Assembly (NCBI GenBank): GCA_032353305.1
Contig: JAUCNG010365595.1
Span: 1 to 18,376, forward strand
Source: Cephalothrix spiralis
Taxonomy: Eukaryota; Nemertea; Palaeonemertea; Archinemertea; Cephalotrichidae
Direction: 5' to 3'
DNA length: 18,376 nt
The position numbers were made by a program, and so were the translations under genes. The notes beneath the pieces are model-generated. The model made no database searches. It saw only the letters and a list, made by a program, of their open reading frames with translations, and was not told where the DNA came from. Shown one piece after another: positions 1 to 10,200 of this stretch (positions within the stretch are counted from its first letter, which is position 1; every line of letters begins with the position of its first letter).

Positions 1-221
1 ATATAAACTAGTAAATCCTATGATTTTCAATGTCATAGGAAAAAGCTAACATAGCTTATACTAATTTGCCATCTGTTCGTGATATTTTCATTTCCTATCT
101 AATTGTATGAAGCATAAATTGTTCCTGTAAATTAAGTTCTGAAAATAGGTAATAGATGTCACCTGTGTTTAAAACCACGATATACACCAACCGGGGGTGG
201 GGTGGGTATATTGGTCCTCTG

Positions 222-343
222 AAAAAATAGCCGTACGTATGACTATTTGGGTGGGTGTTTGGCAAAATGTCACAAAAAATAGCCATACGTACGGCTATTT
301 GGGTGGATGTTTGACAAAATGTCACAAAAAATTGCCTTACGAT
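222..343. repeat. 52-bp tandem repeat (about 2.3 copies) with internal palindrome
   Basis: Copies start at 222, 274 and 326, exactly 52 bp apart; the third is partial. The first two differ at only a few bases. Each opens with a 24-bp near-palindrome from AAATAGCC to a closing (G)GCTATTT or ACTATTT, centred on TACGTA (225-248 and 277-300). A half-copy, GTATGGCTATTT, recurs at about 463. Confidence 0.8.
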
Positions 344-744
344 TTTTTAATCAGATTATGTATTATTGTTTTTTTTAGATAAAATTTTAAAATTCAGAAA
401 AAAGCACGTGCCAAATTTTGAAAAATGGGTGGTGACCGGTGTATGGAAAATTTGGGTCTGCGTATGGCTATTTGCATGCGCGGCGGGCGATTAAATATCT
501 CAGTCCAAACTGTTCTCGGGCCTATTCAAAAGCCATATTTATAAATAAGCTAGTGGATATTGTATACTTATTTGACTGTAAATGAAGTTATAGTCATAGC
601 CCACAAATGTTGACTTAAAGTATCTCTAGGTTTTGCTAATGTATCCACTTGTACTATTAGTAATACAATGTACTTTGAATCCATTATTTGAAGAAATCGT
701 ACTTATTATAGAATCTTACTACACAATTGGATGGAAAATAATCT

Positions 745-1000
745 CATGTTATACTATGACATAATTGGATCCCCTTCGAATTTAATGCCATGTTATCCTA
801 TGTTAGACCAATAAATCCAATATCATTGGATTCATGGGATTTAGTCATCCCATATTATCCTATGTCATAGGATTCATTGAATTATAATATCATGTTATTC
901 TTTGATATTCCAATGAATCCGATATCATTGGATTCATTAGATTTAATAATTCCATGTTATCTTATGTTCTCAAACCTAATCCATGAATTCCTATCTCATG
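745..1000. repeat. 102-bp degenerate tandem repeat built of two half-units
   Basis: The phrase CATGTTATCCTATG or a close variant starts at 745, 789, 851, 891 and 953. Spacings are 44, 62, 40 and 62, so 789 to 891 and 851 to 953 are both 102 bp. GGATTCATTG and its inverse recur between them. Related phrases (AAATCCTATGATTTT) occur at the start of the window and near 1027, so the array once extended further. Confidence 0.7.
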
Positions 1001-1086
1001 GGACTAATAATTTATAAACTCTTTCGAAATCCTATGATTTTTTCATCATGAGAATGAGTTTCGACCTGGACGTTGGCGCGTTTTGT

Positions 1087-1115
1087 GGAAAATCGGTCGA
1101 GAAAACCGATTTTCC
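1087..1115. other. Perfect hairpin, 11-bp stem, 7-nt loop
   Basis: GGAAAATCGGT (1087-1097) and ACCGATTTTCC (1105-1115) are perfect inverse complements around the loop CGAGAAA. No CTRR follows within 10 bases, so it is not a canonical Helitron 3' end. Its role is unknown. Confidence 0.6.
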
Positions 1116-1506
1116 CTGTTCCTATTACAATATATTAATACACGCACGGTAGCTATTTGATGGAACTGTATGTTGCAAATCACATATGCTTTTCGATTAA
1201 AAAATTATAGAGAGATATTTAGAGGGATTCAACCATTTCTATAGTTAACATATGATAGTTAGAAGTACATGACATCAATAAATGTCACAAATATTTGTTT
1301 TTACATGTTTTATCGTCCTTTTTATGTTTTTCGTCATTTCTGGGGGGGTAATGGTTATGAATTAAATAATTTCTTAAAGAGCGATTACACCTGATAATTT
1401 AAGGATATAATGACATTCATATTACTTTCAAAATGTAATACTCATTTATCGCAGTGGACCGTGTGTGACCTAGGTTTTTACGGTTTTTGCGAGGAACTAT
1501 ATTATT

Positions 1507-2330
1507 TTGCGCAACGATATTTCACTAAATTATTCATAATGGAGTCACCAAATTTTTTTCATGCATGACATTTATATATGTTATGTATCATGTATTAATA
1601 AAGTACTTATCACAAATTGACCAAATTTCATGGTTTCATTTTCATTTAAATCATGACCATTATCAGTGATTAGGTCTTTTTATGAGCACGACTCCCGAGC
1701 AAACGTGTCGGACGTACCGTACTGTATCATCGATCCAGAATCCAGATCGCTCTCATACGCAATTTAGAAGCCCGAGTCCTTTTCTTGCGTAAGGATATTT
1801 CACAACAATGTTCATTTGTCAGGTCCCAAAATTTATTTCATGCATAAGATTTATACATCTTATGAATTACGTACTAATTAATTTCTTATCACAAATTTAC
1901 CGAATTCTATGGTTCCAGTTTTCTGTAAATTGGGATTCTGGACAGTGATTTCGTATTTCCAAATGAGAGCAAAACTTCCAAGGAAACATGTTGAACGCTC
2001 CTTACTTCCTCAATCCAGATGGCTCTCATACTCAATAAAAAAGTTCTAATCCTTATTTGGCGCAAGGATATTTTTCAAAAATCTTAAAATTTCAGTCTTA
2101 TATTTTTTTTCATGCATAACATTTATATATGTTGTACATTATGTATTCAACTAGTACTTATCAAAAAATTTAAAAATTCTATGGTGTGATACTTTTTGTA
2201 TGACCACGGTTTTGATCAGTGATTTGTCTTTTCAAATCAGAGCTCAACTGCAAAGGAAATGTGCCGAACTCAAAGTACTTTCGTATCTAGTTCGCTCTCA
2301 TACTTCAATCAGGAAACGCACATTCCTATT
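1507..2330. repeat. Three diverged tandem copies of a ~275-bp unit
   Basis: Copies begin near 1507, 1785 and 2057, each with TTGCGCAAGGATATTT or a variant. All three share TTTCATGCAT then a small hairpin, AGTACTTATCA or a variant, CAGTGATT, and GCTCTCATAC (at 1749, 2022 and 2294). Spacings at independent landmarks are 272-279 bp. The copies are clearly diverged, so the array is old. It sits just upstream of the possible first exon of the transposase gene. Confidence 0.8.
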
Positions 2331-2517
2331 TTTCTTGTTCCTTCTTGATCACGGACTTCATTAAAATGAACGACAGAAGCTGTACGCCTACACATCACGA
2401 ATAATACATAATATCAGGTAAGACGTTTATTGACAGTATATTCGTATTCCATTATTACTATAATTTAATTCATTTATTATTCTTTAACTTTTAATGCTAT
2501 TGACGATATTTTTAATA

Positions 2518-2541
2518 CCCCCCCCCCTCCTCCTATTCCTC
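2518..2541 (+). repeat. Poly-C / pyrimidine tract
   Basis: A run of ten C at 2518-2527 is followed by TCCTCCTATTCCTC. It is simple-sequence DNA and stands out in an AT-rich region. Confidence 0.7.
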
Positions 2542-2877
2542 GTATACTGTATTATTATACGCCTCTGATTCATGCGGCACGCAGATCTATTTCTAAATAA
2601 ATGACTCGGTCACTTCCCACCCCAAGAATTATTCGGATGGGGTCCATTGGATTATTCTTATTCGTTTTCTGTTTCTTGCCCGTGCACTTTTTCTCTTCGT
2701 TATATAAATATACATACATGTACATAACGTGTTATTTAAGTAACACTAGTATATATTGGCATGCTCATTTCACATCGGCTACATGCATTTGTGTCGCAAA
2801 TATTGCAAATACAATTTCCAGCTAAGAATCTGTCACTTCATTTTTAAATATACAACCCATAGCCCTGGCAAACTACG

Positions 2878-3192
2878 GATCCCCAGTCTACGTCGTTCGT
2901 TTATTATTAACTTATGTCACCTCATTTGCACGATACCAGTCATATCTCGACCACCCCATGAATGGATTTATGCTCATAATGCGTGGTCTTACTATACTGT
3001 ATTATATTCCCTACTTCATCTTCAAGTGCGACCACTTTTATACGGCGGTACGGGCGAACTACGGCACATGACACGGAGTGATCCATTTCCATGCCCTCAG
3101 CACTTGTTATAGGCTTATAGCTTCTCTTCACAAGATAATGCCAATTACATAGCGAGGTGTAGTCGAGATGGGAGTGATCCCCAGTCTACGTC
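2878..3192. repeat. 17-bp direct repeat 298 bp apart
   Basis: GATCCCCAGTCTACGTC occurs identically at 2878-2894 and 3176-3192. Flanking sequence is not obviously similar beyond weak T-rich resemblance on the 3' side. Confidence 0.7.
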
Positions 3193-4001
3193 CTTTTTTA
3201 AATTTCATTTACATTATACTTCACATCAAAACAAACCTCATTATTGAATAACCCAAATTCCTGGAAACTGTGTTGCAATTAATATCCATCTACGACACAC
3301 TGAAGCCCGAACTTTTGTAGGCTAATAGGATTTATCTTAATATTTCTAGGTTAGAGATTAAAAGTGCCTCGTTCATCAAAGCTTAATTATGTCATAATGT
3401 TTATTCCCTGCCTTGCGTCAGGTGATCAGATGTCTGCTGCTTGTCAGTAAATGCTAACCTTGATTTTTAAATAACCTCATAACTGCTCATAACCTATATT
3501 TTGAGACACCCACCAAATCATTCAGTAATGCTTTGTTTACAACTGCACTATACATGGAATTCAATTTATCTTCTCCCTTTATCTTTCGGCGAATAATTTT
3601 AATCCCAGGGTTGCATGCTCTATTGATCATATAACAAGTGCAATCTTGGTTCACGTTGACCTTCCTTAAAACCGAATTTATTAAAAATATTTCTTTACAC
3701 AAGAATGAATATTAAATCCGTTGAACCGTGTCAATAACAACGCGTATGATATACGTTAGCATAGGAGCTCCCTTATACGCAAACAGTTCATTGTTACCTG
3801 TCGAAAATAGACAAATTTTAACCTTTAATAACCTCGAACGTCGAAAATATCAATTTTAGAGAACAATAGTGATCGATTCTAAATGTTGCTCAGCCCCTAA
3901 CAAATTGTTCATACTATTTTTGCCCAATATCTAATGATGCTTCTATATGACTTTCCACTTTTTTTTACAGTTTTCTAAGATCATACGATTTGTCCTTCAT
4001 C

Positions 4002-4246
4002 ATGTCTGTCAGGCGGATGATAGAGAACAACGAAATGGACTCACTTTTAGAATTTATTAACGACCTCCAAACAACAACTACGAGCAATTTGGAATTGGAC
4101 GACTACGATAATGAAAAAAAAATCATTTGCCAATTTCTAAAAGTCAAGAAATCGAAAGGAAAATTAAAAATGTTTAGAAAAGACAATGCAGCCGGTTCAA
4201 AATCTCAACGCATCGAAGAACCATATGATCGCCTAATATTAGCTAG
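4002..4246 (+). CDS. Exon 1: charged N-terminus of the transposase
   Basis: Encodes residues 1-81 and two bases of codon 82, starting MSVRRMIENNEM. It is rich in Asp, Glu, Asn and Lys, with a Lys-rich stretch (KVKKSKGKLK) that could be a nuclear localisation signal. No domain is recognised. The frame hits a stop two bases after the donor AG|GTAGAC, which supports splicing there. The reading frame is also open 5' of the ATG back to a strong acceptor (a T-run followed by ACAG, ending at 3970), so the exon may begin at 3971 with a short 5' UTR. Joining to exon 2 makes AG+G, an Arg codon, and stays open. On its own it would be an unremarkable small ORF; phase agreement with the later exons is the main evidence. 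Confidence 0.6.
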
Positions 4247-7200
4247 GTAGACATTTTTACATCTTCAATGTTTTTTTACGCATTTTATTTCATGACACAT
4301 GCAATAAATGGGAATATTGATAAATGCAAACATTTTGAGCAGCCATGGGCAATTGCATTTTTTCATTTCAAATACTTTATATATTCTATCCGCATCTTCA
4401 TTAAATCAACTGCATGGTTCCTTTTTATTCATTACATGGTCTTTTAAATCATCCTCATCAGGTACCTCTTTTTTCATATCATGCATGCATGTTATCAGTT
4501 TTACACGCAGTCTGTCTCGGCAAGTACAATGTATAAACTCATTCATATACGTCGGTGGATTAAAATGATTCTTTAACTTCTATATTGCTTTAAAAAATGT
4601 TTACTATATTCACAGGTCCATATACATTAGAACTCTAAACTATAGGCGCTTGCATATTTATCAAAACAAAATCAGTTCAAAAAAATAAAACTAATTTCCT
4701 ATCACATATTAACGGCCTAAGCAGACGCTTACTAAGATTAATTACATTATGTATTACTTCAAACCTGTCCAAGGACCGAAGTGTCTTTGGCTAAACTGTC
4801 ACCAACCCGTGACACCTACCTTGATATCTCTATCATTTTTATTTCAGGGACCTGTCTACTGGTTGTATTTTTTATGTCGTGTGTTTAAATGAATCTATTA
4901 GCATAAATAATTTCATGGTCAAGGACAAACCATGGACTGGCATGTACACTGTTCTACACGAGGCAGTTTACACTTTTGACTTAAATGGTATACGTGTCAT
5001 CCAAACAAGTAGCTCCTTTATTCCCATCACTAAGGTGCCGGAAAATTTCCCCTTAAAGATTGTTCCTCTCGACGAAACGTGGGCCCTAGGGGCATCAATG
5101 CAGGGAATCTATATTGAAAATGTCAATATAACACTACGACAGGTAGATTTGGTGGAGTGTTGCGGTGGACTGCTTTGTGATGCCCAGCACACTCAGGAAG
5201 TCAAATGTCCCTCACTAAGTGCTGCTGCCCCACCATCTCTTATTCTGAAGGCTTCTGTGACAAGCCAGGACGCCAACATTAAAAGTGTGGTATTTCACTC
5301 AAGGGAGTTCACGAAATTGTTCTTTACGCCGGATTCCGTCCTGGTAAGATTCAATATATCTATAGCATTTTTTCTTCGTTATGTCTATTGCAATGCATGT
5401 TGCCTGTTCATACAAATCCAATTCTCAAACACCGACGATATATAATACTTATCCTTATTTTTTGGAAGCATTTTTGCTTTTAACATGTTTTACATTTGTG
5501 TCTTATTATAAATAATGCCTCCTACGTTGTAAGTCAAACTAAAGCTTGTATGATTTATTTACCTAGCTATTATGGGTGTCAATTGAAGTGCCACAATTTC
5601 ATTAAAATAAACAATCAATTTACCATGTGGTTCACGAGTGTACCTAGTTCAGGGTACCCAAGCCTCATATGAAAAACGAATAATAGCGTTTTTAGTCTTA
5701 TCGAAAGCGAATAATTGGTTTCAAATGTTCCGAAGTGGTTATCATATTATTCTGTATACGGACAAATTTATCGTAAATTGCTTATCATAACTTATCGGAA
5801 GCGGATACCGAATAATTTCATTTAAATTACATTATAAATCTTATATATATATAAATTGCCTTTCTAACTCATAGTATTCAAAATTGTCCTCACCTCGCTT
5901 CGCACGGCTTGATGATATATTATTTGCGTAGACATAGCAACCTCATATTTATTAAGAAAAGAACAGATACGATCAATATCGGTAATACAAGTATGGTCCT
6001 GTTAGTTCCCTATTATGTATGATAATGCCCTTAAAATCTGAACTAATATCTTATAATGTCTAAAAACGGAATAACAGACGGGAAACGGTTTTATTTAACA
6101 TACTATATTTTTTATTCTTTTAATAGCTGCCTAATGCTGCAAAAATTAAGCCCCAAGATATCAAAAGAGTAACTCAAGAAGTTTTACAGCACTATACACC
6201 TATCGGCTGGAAAATCGCTGGCTGGTTTAAGCCCAGCTATGGCTCAGAGTCCAAGTTTAAACCTCCTCAACTCCATATAAGTTCATTGACGCCAATGATA
6301 ATATCAGAAGGTAAAATTGCTTTATTATCTATATATATTGCACCACATTCATCATCGTCCTACGCAAAGCTCTATAATTTTGACATTAGCCCACTAAATT
6401 TATTACGTAGAAATTAGGATAAATCAAAACTGCGTTTTCGGATAAGTTGCACATCCATTTGTGACCGAGATATCAAAATAAGCTGATTAATATTTCGAGA
6501 TATATTATTCAACTTTTTTTAGTACTCAACTTTTAGTTTTACATCTTATAGTGCCTATTATTAACCTATTTACAATATTGAATCACTGAATTCTTAAATT
6601 AAAATTATGTTTTGGTTACTCAAAGACTTCCGCTCGCTCGCGATATCAGTTTTTCCTTCATGTCAAGAATAGCCTGCAGGCACATCAGCTGCCATGCTTT
6701 TGGATAACGGTATACCGATAATTTCCTGAATCACTTCTTTAGTGCACCCCCAATATTTCAAACTTCCGCCTAATTGTTTATATCCAGATTAATACTTTCA
6801 TTAGTAATACGCGATAATAAGAAACAAAATCGTTATTACTTGAATTTACTTAACGAACCAAGCATAATTTAACATAACCGATTTAATATCATGTTTTACC
6901 TCGTACCGATTGCTAATAGTCGCACAAAATGTAGGAGCGAATTATATTGATTTCGCGCTGATAGATACGAAATCTACGCCACAAAACCACATTTCATCAT
7001 ATTTAAAAAACATCCATCTTATCAATTTACTGCCTAAATTTATTACATTTTCTAATTTTTTAATGAAACTAAATTTTATTTTGTAGCTGCTCCAAGATTC
7101 ACGATGCAGAATGAAGTAATTCAGCATGGTCCTGTACAGATCGATATACGTGCAAGACCTAGGCCAGCACGAGCGCAGAACCCTCCAGCTAATCCACGTG

Positions 7201-10200
7201 ATAACCCTGTTCCACAGAACGCAGCTCCAAATCACAATCTACCACCACCAGCACAGGACCAACAAGATGAACAAATGCAGGGGAACCATGCTGAAGGTCA
7301 ACCTGAAGACAATGCACAACATCAAGATGTGCAACCTAATCCCCCCGATCATGCAAATGAACCTCAAGATTTTGAAGCTCGTCCTGTACCTCAAAGGCAA
7401 GCACGTGAACCGGGACGCCCACGAGGTCGTGCACGAGGTCGTGCTGGAAACAGGGCTCAACATTTGAACCAGTAAGGCATATTTAGTCATATTATTATGC
7501 TATCGCCATAACCTGATATTCTGATAGTTTTGGCATATTTCAAATTTTCAAGTTCGTGAATACCAAATACACATGTATTATGATTTCACCTGTATCCATT
7601 TTCATTAATTTGACAATTAAATAAATATGCATTTAGTGTCAAATGTATTCCTTACGGATAATTATCGTGAAATTAAATCCAGCAATAAAATCAATTTTCC
7701 CCACTAGACTATTGGCGAACAGAAAACCCTTGCGCTTTTTATGGGCTATTCAATGACTTCATTTAATTAATCAATCGCAACCTTTAAATATAAAGTAAAC
7801 AATTGTTGGAAATATCAATATTTTAAACTTTTATAAACTTTTATATAATGACTAATAAACACATTTCTATGTTTTTAAAGTCATTCTTCTTCAATTATCT
7901 TATATATACAGGGTGTCCCAATAAAATTGATAACAGTCAGCTAGATGACGTCATATTATAACTTAATTATGATTTAACCATAGCAATTAATGATTTCGGT
8001 GCAAATCTGTTAAAGAACAACTTAACATTTTCGGAATGCAATTATTAGTGAACGTTTTCACATATAGTATCTACGATTTTTTTATTCAATTTACTATTCA
8101 CAATCTTTTTTATTTTTATTAAAAATTGAAATGCGCTGAAACTATTTAAATTTAAAATATCATTCTCTCCATTCAAAATTGGATTTATATCCTACAAAAT
8201 GACACAACACATTTTTCGGGAGAACCATCTTATCTCCCACGGTTATGATCTAATCTGCATCAACCCTCTTTTATTCTAGAATCGGGAAACATACATGTAT
8301 TTTGAATATTCATAATTAAGTCTCTGTATCATGTCATCTGGCTGTTATACATGTTATAAGACAATCTGTATATTGAAGTATGTATAATAATTTACATTAC
8401 AATTGGAAAAAATCCTAAGCATATGCATGCATTTTTCAATTAACTTTACATTACTACATTCATCGTGTGATTAATGGTAGCCATAACCTGTGGGTCCATT
8501 TCCTTAACAGGTAGATTTCCATAACCGTGCAATACAATGCTCATAAATGAAGTAACGCGTAATCAAAATGTGATCAGATTAAGATACATGTTCACTTTAA
8601 ATATTTCTTATACTCACATTTCTTTTCCTTTTCCGATTTCTTTTTTTATACTGGTTAATATTATTTGTACTAGTTTAGCACCTCTTAGGTATGTACTATT
8701 AATAACTCCATAGACTAATAATTACTATATCTTGTCCATGTAGAGGGGATATAACTCTCAGTTATAGAATCTAAATATAATCTATTAGCCAAGATATCAC
8801 CATCTTATCTCGAGTAGGTGACCGATTGCTGTCAATAGGTTTCAAAATTGTCATTCAAAGGCTGGGCTTTATAATAGGTTATATTTAGATTCTATAACTC
8901 AGAGTTATATCCCCTATCCATGCACAAGAATAACGTCTTTAGTAATTATAAGTCTATGATAACTCACATACTGACCCATATCTAACTCCTTTCGATTGTA
9001 CCGAATTTAAAACTTCTGTTCAGAAAACCAAATGACAAAAGAATGATTTTGCTTTCCTCGATATGCAATTACTCAAACGAAAATTATTCGTGATGATTTA
9101 CGGAATCTATGACTTAACACTTATAACGTTTCTAAATATATATGGTTACTGTCATCTATATATTTTTTAACTCTTATATGGCTTTAAAGATTTCTATCCT
9201 ATCTGCTAAGTAAACTCTGTTAAATAAAACATTGCAATGTATTTCAATGTCATTACCAAGAATTTACTGTTCTTTTATTTATTTGCCACAGTTTCACTTC
9301 TAAATATTGTTGTTTTCAACTTAATTCCATTAAACAGGAAAGTGTGACAAAAACCGGTTTCACAAATAGCTAAGTAGGCCTATTGTTCGAATCATATTTT
9401 CTACTACCATCTCTTTTTTTTACTTAACAGGCAAAATAATGATATTGAAGTGGAGGTGCCATTTTGTTCCGTATGTCACCGACAATCAACGGATCAACAT
9501 CCCCTTAACTGGCATTTCTTACCAATGGATGACCAAGAAATAAGGATAGTACGTCGACAAATTGGCGACAGCAATGGCATGATAGGAGGCGCGCAAGTTT
9601 GTAAAATTTGCTTCCAATTCTGCACGACTTCGGTGGATACACGACCCAAACCAAGTTCATGGCAACACTCATGGCCAGCAAACATTTGGGACATATTAGT
9701 ATCAAATACCATCATACAACCACGATTATTTATTCTGTTTTTCCCTCATGGTTTACGACAAAGTTGGTTAAACTCCCAAATAATGTGGCATGACGAAATG
9801 CGGAATGCTATTGACCTGGAACCAAACTTTACTGATGTCACAAAGGCTCATCAATTGAGTCAAGAATTAAAAGAACATTGCACTTATTCAACAATTAAAC
9901 GTTTAGCTGACGATTTTCCGTATCCTACCATGAGATGTCCTCTTGGTTGTTCTAACTTCATTGATGATATAAATACTGATCGTATATCATTGATGCCAGC
10001 AAATGCTTACTTAGCTTCTATTAACCCCAACTACAAGTCATTTAAGGGCGAAGAAATTAAACTACATGGATCTAGGAGGGACTGGACTGAACCATATACC
10101 GACTTAATTTGGACAGTTAGACCGGCCCTTTATGTTGACAAAAACATTGGTCTAACTATCCCTATGTGCTCATCAAAGATACATGCATCTTCAAAATATG

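Larger units (their letters stand above)
2331..3970. other. Non-coding stretch upstream of the transposase gene
   Basis: No stop-free frame here shows protein-like composition or a domain. It contains a consensus donor CAG|GTAAGA at 2417/2418 and, at its end, a strong acceptor at 3970. These could bound a 5'-UTR intron. No TATA box or other promoter element is convincing. Confidence 0.4.
7472..9430 (+). other. Intron 4 of the transposase gene (phase 2), holding a fold-back element
   Basis: At 1,959 nt this is the longest intron. Donor is GTAAGG; acceptor is TTACTTAACAG after a long T-run. It contains a ~265-bp inverted-repeat element (8702-8963) and a mariner-like end motif at about 7909. 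The rest is AT-rich with no coding signal. Confidence 0.65.

Noticed and set aside
2601-3131. Short stop-free frames on both strands
   Set aside because: Compositions are Cys, His, Ile and Tyr rich as expected for random AT-rich DNA; no domain, no splice support, and frames overlap on opposite strands.
3487-3702. 71-residue minus-strand frame
   Set aside because: No recognisable motif and no supporting neighbours or splice sites; treated as chance.
3700-4000. Inverse partner of the sequence just before the 3' hairpin, as expected for asymmetric Helentron repeats
   Set aside because: By eye no 12-17 bp inverse match to the region 17680-17710 was found upstream of the gene; the 5' end remains undefined.
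4308-4568. 86-residue frame inside intron 1
   Set aside because: Ser/Phe/Ile-rich, lies between two exons in good phase, and shows no domain.
7239-7490. Minus-strand frame opposite exon 4
   Set aside because: It is the antisense shadow of the low-complexity exon 4 sequence.
7945-7954. ATGACGTCAT, a perfect CRE-like palindrome
   Set aside because: A single 10-bp site within an intron with no promoter context; most likely chance.
9375-9395. Possible tRNA or SINE B-box (GTTCGAATC)
   Set aside because: No matching A-box or cloverleaf arms nearby.
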